A stretch of DNA of 64,000 nucleotides from Lepas anatifera (taxonomy: Eukaryota > Arthropoda > Thecostraca > Lepadidae): assembly GCA_034440635.1 (NCBI GenBank), contig JAOTON010001271.1, positions 744,001-808,000 on the forward strand, read 5' to 3'. Positions 47,626 through 60,517 of this stretch are shown in pieces. Under the pieces are notes generated by a model that worked only from the letters and a program-made list of their open reading frames with translations, was not told the origin of the DNA and did not search any database. The first letter of the stretch is position 1, and each line of letters opens with the position of its first letter. Position numbers and translations under genes: made by a program.

Positions 47626-50405
47626 ATGATGCCGGCCGTGGGACCGGCACGTGCGTAGGCCGGTCACCGTTATCACGCGGGTCTTACTGGGGAGCGTGAG
47701 ATCCAGCTGCAGGCAGCGGCGCGCAGAGCCAACGCCGGACCAATACCCCATCGCGAATTGAATTCCAATCTGGGCCATTTCACGGTCCATTTCTGGCCAT
47801 AGGGTCCGACGGCGACTGATTGAAGCTTCAAAGCTGCTTAAATTGTCCGCAAAATATTTTCGGTATATCCACAGTTGATACGCTCTGTGCACTTTCACTG
47901 GCGGCGGCAGGCGTATTCAATTTAGCAGGCCCGGCCCCGGCCTAATAAGGGTTTCCAGAGCCCGGCGCAGACACAACGTTAGGAAAACACACCTAAATAA
48001 GCCCGGACAGGTCCCGTCTTAACATGTTTTTAAAACGATGCATAACCTCATCCATTTATTGAGCTCCCCCTCTCAACAGCAACAAAAATTATACGTCAAC
48101 TAGCCCTCAGAAACCACGCAGGGAGCATACAATTAAGATAGGTCCAAGCGCATTACACAGAATTAACGATCTAGTCGATTATCCTATGAGAGAGAATCAC
48201 TGAAAGTATGAATAAAATTTCAGGTTAGATATCCAGGTGATTATGATCAATATCATGTAACAAAAGCCTCCAGGAAAACGAAGTGGTAAATAAGATCAGT
48301 GTATCACTACCAAAAGTAATTTAGCTAAAATTGACCGCCGTAATATTGGATATGCTTTCCAGTTCTGCTCTTTTGAGAAATTACACAATCATCCGGACAG
48401 GAACATTGAAGATAACTGCCCACTACCAATATATAGGTGAACCCTTGGGTGAATCAATGTGTGCATTACAGCATGTTTTAGCAACAAAGTATATTTTGAA
48501 GGCATGGCAAAATATCAATACTGTAAATGAGCAGCCGAACTCTCGGGCAATATTTGAGTAGCCGTAAAATAGCCAAATCCATGGTCGAACAAAATATATC
48601 TTATTTGTTTAAATTTACATGTTTCTCATCTCAACCCTCCAAAAATTCCATTGAACACCATTTAATATTCCTATATTGTCCCCATACAGTCATATACTAT
48701 GAACTGACTACGCAATGTTCATACATTAACCTCGTATAGTCAAGGCACAGAAAAGATTCGCAAGAAGTACACCTTACATCACATTTCTTTCGAATATCCG
48801 CCGCCAGTTACGAAACTGCACTAAATCCACCCAGTAAGCACCTCTAGCACGACCAAAAACCAGTCCTCTGTTCGTTTTAGTTAAAATATTGCATTGTATT
48901 GTATTAAACATAAGAGCATCCAATTATTTGGTTTTCATGCCTCGCGTCAATATGTCACAAAATACACGATATAAAAACATACGGTTAAAAAACATTCGCA
49001 TTCACACTGAATTGACTACTACAATAATCAACAAAAGCAGTAAGCATCTCTGTTGTAATAAAAAACCAGCTTTCTGTTCATTTTGAATCAAAATAGCCGC
49101 ACTCACCCTAAATTGAATGACAAAATAATCAGGGAAAACATCAATCCATACCAACATTCCTTACAAACGGCAGCTGCATCGCGACACAAAACTTCACTGT
49201 TTTTTTCTTTGTTTAGCGTCATCTCGTTCTCTTCACTTCCCCAATTAAAGATAGCCGCAAGCTAGTCCATATGGTTATAACCGCGTGATTTGGGCAAATA
49301 TGCTTTACTACGCTTATGCTGAAAACATGCTCGAATACTATGAACACTAAGAAAATTGGCGAGCATCCAAGGGTTTCGGGAAGAGAAAAATTCCCTTTAG
49401 CTCCCCTTCTGGATCCGACCCTGTAGTCAACAATTTTATCATAGAGCTGCAGTACCAAAGTACTAGTGCAGCTTTACTGAGACGCCACGAATGGACTGAG
49501 CAATCCAGGGCGTGGGAACTACGCGTGGGAACCCCGACACGCGCTGCTGGACAGAAAAAAACAACAGTTTCTACCTGGCGGCGTCAGACAGAACAGACAC
49601 GGGGCGGCTCAGCCCTGCGGCGCACTCACAATCGGACATGGTCGACAGAATCCCACGAGAGAATTTACACGTGGTTCTTGGTGCAATCTGAAATCGAGTT
49701 GGGAAATCACGTGCAGTTGGCGCAGCAGTCATCCTGCGAGTTTATCACTTAAGATGCAGCCTCCGAGGCGAGTTTGCATTAATTATTCATTCGCAGGAAC
49801 CCGCTGCCTCCAGGCTCGCCTGCTAGACACCTGACTGTGGAAAACAGCTTGGCCACCGCAGTTGTCGGACGCCTGATTCCAAGTCAAAACACGTTACTGA
49901 AGAGGAAAAAATCCGGGACTTGCATTGGTGAATTTATATTTTCCGAGCACGATGCGGACTAATGCATTCTAATTCAAGGCCTGGGTGAGATGCAGCAGGG
50001 AGTAATCTGGGCAAAAGATTCAGCTCACTGGCACTTTCATCCAGTTAACGTGGATAAAACAGGCGGGTAAATACTAGTTTTCGCTCTCTGATCAGACGTG
50101 GCCAAAACTTCTCTGCATGAAAACTAGAGCTGTTCGGACTACAAAGTTACAAAGTTAAATATTGGGATTGATTTTCTAGTTACCGACAATAGGGCGATTT
50201 TCGATGAAGAGTGAGCAAGGAAGATCATATAAGACATATTCGCACGTAAGAGCCAAGTATTACGAATGTGCAAGCATGCCATTTCTCAGAGTACGGATGT
50301 TTGAAAGGAGTTCCCCAATTTTCCAGCATTTGCAAATAAAATCGTAATCACTTAGGTTTCGCGTGCCGGGACACCTTATATTTCAACTATTTGGCTATGA
50401 GGCTG
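47626..50405. other. Non-coding stretch, no gene seen
   Basis: A minus-strand frame (47470-47898, 142 codons) overlaps the SINE and is not convincing. 48000-49300 is AT-rich. A GC-richer patch (49500-49870) contains TTTGCATTAATTATTCAT near 49772, which looks like POU/homeodomain sites. No gene. Confidence 0.4.
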
Positions 50406-51422
50406 TTAACACGCGCCACGCTGGGGTCCCTGGCATGACACGCCCCGCTGGGGGCGTTTTTCGACCCCCTCCGTTTCTCATTTCCCAGGACAGCTAAAGG
50501 AAAATTACGAAAGGCGTTCGAAAGCTCTTGACGAGACGAAGAGAAATTATACGAAGTATTTTTATGTCAGGTCAATATTGAGGTCAGCAAAGGTCAAAGA
50601 AGGTTCCATAGGCTTTCAATAGGGCGGTGTCGTTTACCCCTCTAGATTTCTACTCAGTGGAGCTAGAGCAAATACTTATGCATAACTGAATTCCTCTTAT
50701 CGTGACGAATCAAATGATGTATAATATGACCTTGATGGGTCAAATTGTGAAGATGACGTTACATCGAGCTAGGTCAAGGTCACATGGTGACCTGGTATGG
50801 TCATGTTGCATATCAATCGACTCCCCGTGACAATACAAGCACAATGGAACCAAAATGGGACCTTTATCTCAATTCAGTGAGACGTTATTGGCAAAACAAT
50901 CACTGTATGTTCCTGTGACCTCACATGACCTTTGATAGGTCAGATGGTCAAAAAATCAACTTTAAGGTCAAGATTGTGGCAAGAATACACGGTCTTACAA
51001 TTTTCAGCTTTCTCTATCCAGTTTTTACTGAAAACGAGCCCTTTCTATTTTTCACCATAGACTTATAATGGGGTGACCAAAAAATTGACCCCATCTTAGG
51101 TCAGCAGTATCAAAATTCCGAGATAGCAGATTTGTAGAACCTGATGACCTCATCATATGGTGAAAGTTTGAAACTGATCGGTTGACAGATGTTCCTTAGG
51201 CACAGCTTCAAACTCGTGATTTTGGGTTTTGAGGTCGAGTCACTTAACCTTGAATAGCTTCTTGACCTGACATGACCTGACCTAAAAAAAATGGTGAGAT
51301 GCGTAAAATTTATCAGGGATAAGGTACTGTAAGTTTCGTTGTTCTGCGCCTCTTCATTTTGCGTTATCTGGGAAAAACCAGGAGGGGCGAATTTCGCCCC
51401 ACCCCAGCGGGGAGCATGTTAA
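50406..51422 (+). mobile_element. TTAA-flanked AGGTCA-rich element H (subfamily 2, 1017 bp)
   Basis: Opens TTAA CACGCGCCACGCTGGGG and closes CCCCAGCGGGGAGCATG TTAA (51419-51422). GTCAATATTGAGGTCAGC and neighbouring phrases match element E (6780-6800). Half-sites recur throughout (for example 50750-50790, 50925-50970, 51250-51290). No coding capacity. Confidence 0.7.
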
Positions 51423-51608
51423 AATATATGCCTGGCTGGGTTAGCCAGTGAACTGCGGAACTAATTTCCGCCGTGTTTGACCTGCCTTACCACTTGTTTC
51501 ATCAGGCAAGTCTCAAAAAGCCAGGTAATAGAGAGCAACTTATAATATCGTCAAATCATAGTATTTTCAGTGCGAGACTGCTTAAAAGGGTGGGGAAAGG
51601 GCAGGCCC

Positions 51609-51804
51609 AAAGGTGGATCCAAGACTTAGTTTCGGGGGGCACCAGGGGCTCGTGCCTCCCCTGCCTTTGCCCCAGAACAGCATCCAGTCATTAGTAACAG
51701 CATCCAGAACAGCATCCAGTCGACAGTCATACAGCATTAGCTGTAGGCACTCAGGCATTTCGGGGAGGGTTTGAGCTTCCTCCCCCCCCTGTATACGACA
51801 CTGG
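51609..51804. mobile_element. hAT-type MITE, about 196 bp with exact 8-bp target duplication
   Basis: GCAGGCCC occurs at 51601-51608 and again at 51805-51812; the match extends to ten bases. The left end reads AAAGGTGGATCCAAG and the right end, inverted, CCAGTGTCGTATACAGG, decayed forms of the CAGTGGCGGATCCA terminus. A short internal repeat (CAGCATCCAG, 51679-51720) is present. Confidence 0.7.
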
Positions 51805-52026
51805 GCAGGCCCGAGCGCAGGCGGCCAGGGCTAGAGTTTCTAGACCTAAGCCTTTAACGCAGCTTGTAATAATTCACCGAAACGTTACAGGCTTGCTTGT
51901 TCGTTTTCACGCTGTTATAGAGAAAAAGACAACAGATGAAAAGTGGTTTACTAAGAATTCTTACTGTTCCCAAGATCATTCGATCTGAGTTGTAAAATCA
52001 TACCTTTTAAAAATAGCAAACAGCGG

Positions 52027-53036
52027 TTAATCCTCGCCCCACCGGGGGCCATCGATGCCCCCTCCCCTTAAGGCTTTTTCCAGATAGCAGAAAAACGACG
52101 CGGCGCAGCGCCGCGGTTGAGGGCTCTATCTCTCACCCCATCATTTTCCCACCATACCTGAAATTTTTTCCCCGGGTCACCCCAGGACAGATCACCAGGC
52201 AAGGTCAACCAAGGTCACCTCACTTCAACTTTTGAGGTCAATAAGAGCTAAATTTCTTAGTCGATCCATTTGAAACTTCCTACACTTCATAACCCCTTCC
52301 AGGGTCTACAAGGTGTATATCCGGGATTTTTCGATTTCGTGACCTCTCTCATTCAAAAAGCATGGGGAAAAGCTGTCTCATGATCTAAAAGTCACAAAAA
52401 CGATTGCAAATGCCCAGCCTGCTCAGAAAAGCGTTCTTTGACACCCTTTTACGGATCCCAGGAGCTATATTTCCCCTTTGACTTCTCCGAGGTCATCCAA
52501 GGTCACCAGGGCCAAAAACAGTATTTTGGCAATAACTTTTTATCTAATTAAGCTAGAGCGCTGAATCAAACACCATCGTGTATGTCTCGTCACTGGCTTT
52601 CATTTGATATACGGCAAGGTCACTTTCTTACCTTTCGTGACCTCAAGTCATATTAGGTCACGAGGTGACCTCCAGAGGTCAAACCACTGGCGGGAGGTCA
52701 TTACGTTCCACATAACAGAAAAAGGTCTGGCATTTTCCTATAAAATGTACTTTACCAGACCTCAATAACTCTAATAGCATAACATTTATGCCCAATTTTC
52801 TTAAGCACTGCATATTTGAGCGAAAATAGCCTATCGTGACCTAACTTGACCTCTGTAGGTCGAACCATTGACATGAACGCTTAAACATTCGAAGTAATTT
52901 CTTACTGAATTCACGCGAGCTTTCTAATGCACTTTGCAGTTTTGCGCTAACCCCCATATTTTCGGAGTTGGAGGGGGCCATCGATGCCCGCGGTTGGGCG
53001 AAGGTGGCGCCGGACCCCCGGTGGAGCGCGGGTTAA
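52027..53036 (+). mobile_element. TTAA-flanked AGGTCA-rich element D (subfamily 1, 1010 bp)
   Basis: Opens TTAA TCCTCGCCCCACCGGG and closes CCCCCGGTGGAGCGCGGG TTAA (53033-53036). It aligns with A, B and C but lacks part of the central GAGGTCAGGTCACGAGG block near 52340, an internal deletion. A DR4 with spacer ACCA is kept at 52202-52217. Confidence 0.8.
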
Positions 53037-55703
53037 CAAAGTGTTCTAAACATGAACACTTATTTTGACCAGCTCGGAACCAGGAAATGAATGAGCGCAA
53101 TAAGTCGGTGTGGCTCGAGGTCATTTTTGGCAACAGTATGTGATAAAGAGGCAGTTCTAAAAGCCAAGACCCACTGTGTAAGTAACAAGACCCAATCTTA
53201 TTTACATACTTCGATCGACCCCTATTGACTCTGAAACGTTACATGTTCTTCTTGAAGCTTACTTCTTCCTGCACATTCTGGAGAATGCTGAGGCTTGACC
53301 ACTTTTGGGCAGTTTTCTGGTTGCAACTTATCAAAACAAGCTTTGTTTCGTATTCAAGCGACCCTGAACAAAATGTGTCCACAAAAAAATGTCCAGCTGA
53401 TAAAGAATCGACCTCTAATTACACTGATAACCTATAAAAGAGTACATTCCGAAGAAGCCTTCCATGCCTGCAGTATTTGCAGTGGAGGGTGAACTGCTAA
53501 AGGTCGGCAGCGGGACGGCTTTCCACACTAACAAATGAACGGGCTCGTCACACAGCGTTCCCTCCTGTACCCTCCCCGTTTCCAGAGCTTGCAGTCACGC
53601 TATAGTGGCCTCACAATTGATTTCTTGAAAGGCCGGAAGCGTGTCTGAGGAGATCGATGGCAGATTGGCATGATTCATTTACCCTAGGAGTTCAAGAGAA
53701 TGTGGTACCACCGTGGTGCAGTTCCATTCTGTAGAATGTTTACGAGGCAATATTCAAGGAAAATAATCGATCTGGTCTTATTCTGCTAGAATATATATTT
53801 GATTTACCCCACAAATGAACACGAAAAAATACAGCGCTTTTAGATCATTAGGAACCAAAGTTCTCTTTTTTAACATTACAACAAATTTCACATTGCAAAC
53901 TAGCCACTGAAGAAAGTTATGCGCACTTATCTTCGCGAGTATCAAAGGCACATTTAGCACGAAGGTTTTGAGGTGCAAGCAAGAAATATTTGTCCGCGCA
54001 GCGAGGCTTGGGCGTCACGTTATGCTCCTAATATCACCTCATACCACGTGACCACCCGTGGAGGAGGGGTCGATGAGCGGTGAAATGTCACCTTTTTCTC
54101 CGCAAACAGTACATTCTGGGACAAATGAAACGTCGATCAAGTGGTTTCCCCGCATGATTTATCACATCGCCACCTTAGTTCAAATCCCGTTATGAACATG
54201 TCGCATTTCCTTTCAGCAGCCCCATGTTATACAAACTCTATAGACATATCACGTTGAGATAACGTTATACATAAAAAGTATGGCGATGGAACTGTTTATC
54301 ATGCTACATGGATAACCACTTCTTTAAGCAGTGTTGTGAAGTAAAGTATGTCCCTTCAGAGTCAACGCCGACTTCGGCCCCAGAAGATTAGGTTTCACCT
54401 GGAGCCAGTTCATACCATAGCCGGATATTTTGAAATTCATATTAGAAAACACTACCGGACCAATGACCAAAAATTATATGTCTTGTGTTATCCTTATATT
54501 TCCACTATAATTATGGGTAGTACGGCAACGAATATTCATTGGATTTGCAGCGCACATCTAATAAAATACATTACTATCCATCGAAACTACCTTCAAAACT
54601 TCTGCAGACCTCGCTCTTCAATTACATCGCAAAACAAGCTATCATAGCAGTCAAAATATAATGTTATCCCGTCCTTCACCTTATTTAACAATAGCTACAA
54701 TGAATGGCTAAGACACAACCGCACGCCTCAAAAACTCCTCACGTGGTATTCTAGATGTTCTGGAAAATAGTCGCTGTCGACGCAGATGGAAGTTGCTTCC
54801 GATTTCCGTGCTCGGTAGCCAAAATCTAGAGAAGTGAGTGTAAAGTTGGATTCGTGCGCCGTCCAGCAGGCGAGGGTCATGTTAGCTCTCCCAGGAGGCG
54901 AAATACATCCTGGTTTCGCCTACCTAGTTTTAGACGAGCAAAATCGTCTGACATGGTTTTAGCCATGATTTCATATTCCGTTGACCCGGCCGGACTTGAC
55001 ACGATTATCAGGCAAAAATTATCAAATTTATTTACAAATTATCAATCAGCCAAAAAATTACCCCACGGTCATGTACAGTAGGTTGTGTCAAAAATCGCAG
55101 TCACACATGCTCCAATGATTTTCTTTTGCCCTGAGCGTGTAGAAACACGGAGGCAACACTCATTTTTGTCAGAATTGTTAATTCCATCCAGCGCAGAGAA
55201 AGATAAGTTTCCCCTGTCCTAATGGCTTTGCGACACTAGCGAACCTGGTGGAGGTAACAGGTACTAATGTGTGTCTTTTTGCTAAGCTGGTCAGGAGCTG
55301 TCCTCATAGCTCCGGAATGTTTCTAACAACTTTAAAAGAATAAAATAAAGTTTGGGCTATTGCCTTTTGGCTGAATTGTTCTACACTGACCGTTAATTAG
55401 CCTTCCTGCGACTCTGCGCGGTGCCGCCGGAGCCGGGATGACGCAACTGTTTTAAGTTTGACCATGAAACTGATGGAAGGAATGTGTGCTGTCATCAACC
55501 ACAGAATCCAACAGACTGGAGTCTAATATTAGGTGTCATATTTGGTGTTAACATAGTTCTAATATCAATATCGCCTCACCTAATATCACCGGCACGCAAA
55601 CAAGATACTGCAGTTGGGCTTGTTCGAGGCGTTGCACGACTTAGAATAACAACACGTTGGTTATTCTAAATCGTGACATATTATGAATTTTGAGTGTCCT
55701 AAC
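53037..55703. other. Non-coding stretch, no gene seen
   Basis: AT-rich; frames up to 99 codons without domains on either strand. No repeat recognised. Confidence 0.4.
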
Positions 55704-55859
55704 CAGTGGTGGACCCAGAACTTCATAGGCAGGGGGCTCGAGGGGTCTACCCTCCCCTACCATTACCTCGGAACAGCCTCCAGTGATGCATTTACGATAG
55801 GCACTCTGACATTTCGGAGGAGGGGCTGAGTTCCTTAGCTCCCCTTGTATCCGCCACTG
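55704..55859. mobile_element. hAT-type MITE, 156 bp with 8-bp target duplication
   Basis: Left end CAGTGGTGGACCCAG; right end on the minus strand CAGTGGCGGATACAAG. Flanks GTCCTAAC (55696-55703) and GTTCCAAC (55860-55867) match at six of eight positions. Part of the interior (about 55760-55850) resembles the MITE at 51609. Confidence 0.7.
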
Positions 55860-56126
55860 GTTCCAACACACCTGGCCGAATCTTATCCCGGCATCGCAAA
55901 ACACGCAGGCAAAAGTTGCACGTGAGCTTTGCACCCCGTGTGCTGCGCTATTCTTGTTAAATAACTGGCCCACGACTGTGCAATTGGTGTGCCATTTGCC
56001 CAAATAATGGCTTTAACAATGAAACGAAATGCAGCGTATCGCCGCATTTTCTACCACTCGGTCAGAAGGATGCTTGACAGAAAATATGCCGATACGAGGT
56101 CTACCTACGTTTGCATTGGCCTATGC

Positions 56127-56273
56127 CTGGGCCCGGTTTCATAAACCCAATAGCATGAATTGTCATTAACTCCACATTCACTAGAGCTGCCAACTGACAT
56201 CTCCAGGGAGAGCGGCGTAAATGACGTCGCATTTCTACAACTCATGCTGCAATGTTTATGAAACCGAGCGCTG
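56127..56273. mobile_element. Short MITE with CGGTTTCATAAAC inverted ends
   Basis: GCCCGGTTTCATAAAC at 56131-56146 is matched by its inverse GTTTATGAAACCGAGC at 56254-56269. The ends are about 120 bases apart. Termini like this are common in short invertebrate MITEs. Target duplication not resolved. Confidence 0.65.
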
Positions 56274-57788
56274 GTCGTCTTTTAGTGCATCAGTAGGAAT
56301 CTAAAAAATATGACGCATGCCTAAAGTACAGCTCCGTGTCATTCATGGTAATTGGCTCGAAATCATTTGCAGAAACCGGGAGGTCAGAAGTGAACCCCCG
56401 GGTGGCGGTAAGTGAGATGGAAGGTGGTGCCTCCGTGCAAGTCTAGAGTGGAGTGGTGTTAGGGGCATTTTTTATTGACAATTATAATTAAGTTTTGTTG
56501 CTGCTGGAAAAAATGCTCCGCAGCATTCAACTTCCCTTCCCGAGAGATAAATATTGGATAACCATAGTCTCCCCATCGGCGTGACGTCACGATCTGGTGA
56601 AGCTTCAGACTAAAACAAAACCGTTCAATCGCACCACAAATTAAAACGAAGACAAATGATAACTTTTCAACTAAAACGGGTTATTATCATGTCCAAAGTG
56701 GCGCTTATCATTTTGTTATTTTCTTGATATATTAAGGCATACGTCACGCTTGAAACAAGTCATCCAAGCAAGCTATATGCATTTACAAGCCCCAATACCA
56801 AAGTCACGCTTAGCATGGAGGTTCAGAGGAGGTCAGATCAAGAGAGACTTCTCCGCTCACCAGGGCGCCAGCATTATATCACGCTGTCATGATTACTAAT
56901 GGTCGCCTTATTCCACGTGCCCAGCCGGGAACAGCGTCGATAGGGGGAAAATTTCTACTTATTTTCTCCTGGAGCGGTAAGTTTTGAGACCAATGACACA
57001 TCCATGACATGGTTTCTCGGTATGCTCTATCACATGGCTATCGCAGTTTAAATCGCATTCTGAATGTACCACATTCCCTTCAAGTATTCTCCCTCCCCCA
57101 TGAGTACAAGCGTATGTGTCCCAAAGTGTCACCCCACCGCACGCAGATCGCTAGCACCACTCAGGCACCCCACAGTACCTGGCAGTTGGGTGTTGCCACT
57201 GGCACAGAAAGTGTGCTTTTCTTAAGCATGGGTTCACAATACCCAGGCATGTGAAACTCATGTGTATCGGGAACACCTAACAACAGACGTCGCGATTCCT
57301 GAACCCCTTTAAATGTCATAGTGATACGTCCCTCTAGCCGAGCACCATTCTAGCTCAGCATATCAATCATTCCGATGCATTTTGTTGTCACACGTTACTA
57401 GGAAACTGGACCACACATGACTTTACGACAACCTATGCTAGCCATCCATAAGCTTCGGTCGAGGCCATCGATCCCTCTGTCAAGCTGAAGACCAATTCCG
57501 CCGCTGGTATTCGCAACACAATAACCCATGGCGCACAGAATTGTCAGCGATAGAGCCTATGCCTTCCAAACTGTATCGGTCACGCCCATCATTTTCGTCA
57601 CCTCGTCCTACCTTTTCGTTCGGAGGAAGGCGCGACACTGCTATCAATACGGCCGTTCAGCTAAGCTGTCCTGACCGTGATCAACCCCGCCCGGAACGTG
57701 GCAGGACGCAATATACGACACTAAACCGGGATCACAGTCTATCCCCGTGGGACGCCTGGCTGCCAGAGTCCGTCACAGTTCTGCTTAC
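56274..57788. other. Non-coding stretch (probably intronic for the minus-strand gene)
   Basis: Lies directly 3' of exon 57789-58110 on the minus strand, so if that gene continues this is its next intron. A CRE palindrome TGACGTCA is at 56582-56589. Frames up to 102 codons (57541-57849) are shadows of the opposite-strand exon. Confidence 0.4.
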
Positions 57789-58110
57789 CTCTCCGTCGGC
57801 GGCATCCTCTCCGGCCGTCGCCCCCTGTTGCAGCACAGCCGTCAGCTGAGGGGCCCGGTCTCGGGGCGACTTCTGCGACCTCCGGCGACGCAGCAGGTTA
57901 CGTAGCTTGCCGGAGGTGGAGGCGGTGGGAGCGGGAGCGGCAGAAGGGTGCCCAGCTACCGAGGTGGCGTAGTCGACGCCCCCGCCGGCGGCGATGCTGC
58001 TGTTGCTGCTGCCCGCGGCCGGCACACGTACCGCCGCGGGCGACTGAGGCTCCGCGTAAAACACCTCACCCTCCGGAGTGACAGCCGCCTCCCACGCCGC
58101 GGGAAGCGAC
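57789..58110 (-). CDS. Second coding exon of the WW-like-motif gene (107 codons)
   Basis: The minus strand shows an acceptor ending CCGACAG before 58110 and a consensus donor GTAAGC at 57788-57783. Entry is in phase 2, completing an arginine codon with the previous exon, and exit is in phase 0. The protein reads SLPAAWEAAVTPEGEVFY, which fits the first half of a WW domain (LPxxWE...G..FY). No second tryptophan follows; instead there is an Ala/Pro/Ser/Gly-rich linker and a basic patch GKLRNLLRRRRSQKSP. Low-complexity linker plus basic cluster suggests a cytoplasmic adaptor or signalling protein. I cannot name the family. Confidence 0.75.
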
Positions 58111-60517
58111 CTGTCGGATTGGAAATGAAAAGTTAAAAAGGAAGACACTGAAATAAAGAGTGGCTGGTATTGCCAGCAGCTGGCCCAGTCACTCATTTTC
58201 AAATCATGACACCCCTGCCAGAAATACCAACACCAAGACGGATTAAAATAAACCCGGTCTGGATAATTCGACATCCATAAGCAAATAAAAATGCAAGTGT
58301 TTCAAACATTTCCTACATGCAAGTGTTTGAGTCCTTTGCTCAAAAGAATAACTATGAATTTGACAACCTACCGGAATGAATATCTTAGTATCTTTTCGAG
58401 AAAGAAATGGGGAACTATTTCTCTTTCATACGAGAAATAGTCTCCCCTTTTATAGTCCCATTCCCCTCCCTCTCCCCTTTTTCATTTCCCATGTTTTTTC
58501 TCTTTTCTTTGACAATGATCCTTCAACACTAATATTGTAAGGCATTCAAAAAGTGGAAAATCAAGCAATGGATGAAATGATTATCGACGGAGGGTCATCT
58601 ATTCTCGTAAAATTATCAGAGACTGTTTCACATGCTTCTTATCTGGAGCTGCTTTGACATTTAATTTTAACTGAAAGCAAACCTGACAAACAACAAGCAG
58701 GTTTTGTCATCGCTGGTCATTCTAAATGGGTGCAAAGCCCATCCATCTTGACTGCACCATAACACCCGATTTTTCCTGAATCTCGCTCAAATCACTGCTT
58801 TTCAAGGTTTTGTTCTGGGCAGTGTCTGGGACCACCCATGTTTGTCCCCATATCATCTGACTACAACTCTACAGCACCAACTATCAAGTAACTAACAGCG
58901 CACCCAGAATAGCCTCTCTGAATGTCAAGTGTTTCAGAGAAAGCTGTGGCAATCAAATATCATTCATGGTAGTGAGTGGGGATGAAAAATGAAGATGTAG
59001 TTCAAGCATGAGCAGAACTTGCTTATTACATTATGAGGCTAAGGGCCATCATTCCAACATCAGGCAGGAGACACAGATCAATATCAATAGGTGTTATACC
59101 TCCACTGAGAACTCTGAAAATCCCTGCTGTCTGTTCCACCTCACAGTCCCACCAAAGATGAGCAAAGTGTGGCTCAGCCCTTATTTGGCAAGCACACTGG
59201 AACAACCCTGAGACATTGTGCTTTGGAGACTGAAAATCTTATCCCATAGGATTACCTGCATGCAAAGCAATGTTGATACTCAACAAGGTGATTGGGAGTG
59301 GGAGGGACAGCACAGCATTTCTATCAAAAGAATGCTTAAGCTTATCACCTGATACTCTCTGATGACACACATTCTGGGGGGTTTGGGAACTGATAATTAA
59401 AAGAGACTGGAGATGTATCAGAGTATGTCCAGAACATTTCAGGTAGTGCTGAGGATATGAATGTCATTAACCATTATAAAAAATGTTATAACATTAACAG
59501 CATAAATCAATAAAGTGCATGGCATTGTGCGTTTTAGCCATCTCATAGGCCAGTCTGCAGAACATGACAGGCTTCTTGAAGAGCTTTCTGGGGCAGCTCA
59601 AATTCTGCCCCGATTGGGGCATAAATTTTGTTACTGGGGCAGAGCCTTCCTTCCATGGGAACATAAATATTCATGATATAATTTAAGAAGGCCACTACAA
59701 GCAAAAATCACCATTTATTTTCTCATTTTTCCTCTTTTTGGTGCCTCGAGTCTGCCTAAGTGCTCAGTGCTGTAAGTAAGGGTAAATTTATTCCCTAAGG
59801 TTTCCTTGCCTGCCCCAAAGATGGGAAAGGCGGCCCCAAACTGGTAGGTCTGCCACTAGGATGCCCCAACCAGACCTCGTTGAAACCCTGCCACTTTCTG
59901 CAGACTGGCTCATATGCCTGTGTGGAATAGCACAAACCAATTGACAATATCTTAAATGAAAACCATGAAAATTGGAAGTATGGGTATTTAAACACTTTAA
60001 TATTTCATTCTGGATGCCTGGGCACCTCCAATGATATAATTTCAAGCCCATGACAGCTACAAACTGAGAGTTTGCCCAAGGTAGGTACTGGCATGGAGAC
60101 TTGCGGCTGTTTCCCCTCCCGAACTGATGTCCTGGATCTGCTACAGAGGGAAAAATCTTAATGTTCCATAATAAAAAATTTGAAAGAACAGAAAGCGGTA
60201 CAGATCATAGTAATGCTGTAAGCCGAGCGTGCCAGGCAAGCTGGGTTTTGGTTGGGAATATTTGCCATTTACTTTGAAGTTTTGAAAAGCATTGGAGAAC
60301 AAAAAATGGCATTCTCAAGAACGTTAACAGATCAGTGATTCAAATACAAACTTCTCACGCCTTATGCATCAAAAAGAATCTAGTCAATTCCCGAGGAATT
60401 GTTAAACACCATTAAGCACATCAAAGCTGAAGAATGGCACAAGCTTGCGACGAAATGAGAGCACAATCGGCAGCCAAAAGATGGCACATAAGCAGAGCCA
60501 ATTAACAAACAACATAC
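58111..60517 (-). other. Intron 1 of the WW-like-motif gene (2407 bp)
   Basis: Donor GTATGT (60517-60512) and acceptor CAG (58113-58111) join exons in matching phase 2. The interior is AT-rich and lacks coding features. An inverted arrangement of GAGAAATAGT/ACTATTTCTC motifs lies near 58412-58442. Confidence 0.7.

Noticed and set aside
47470..47898. 142-codon minus-strand frame as a gene
   Set aside because: It overlaps the SINE at 47400-47625 and shows no domain.
56396..56432. Tiny plus-strand exon between TTTGCAG and GTAAGT
   Set aside because: Only about 35 bases, with no neighbouring exons on that strand; splice-like signals of this quality arise by chance.
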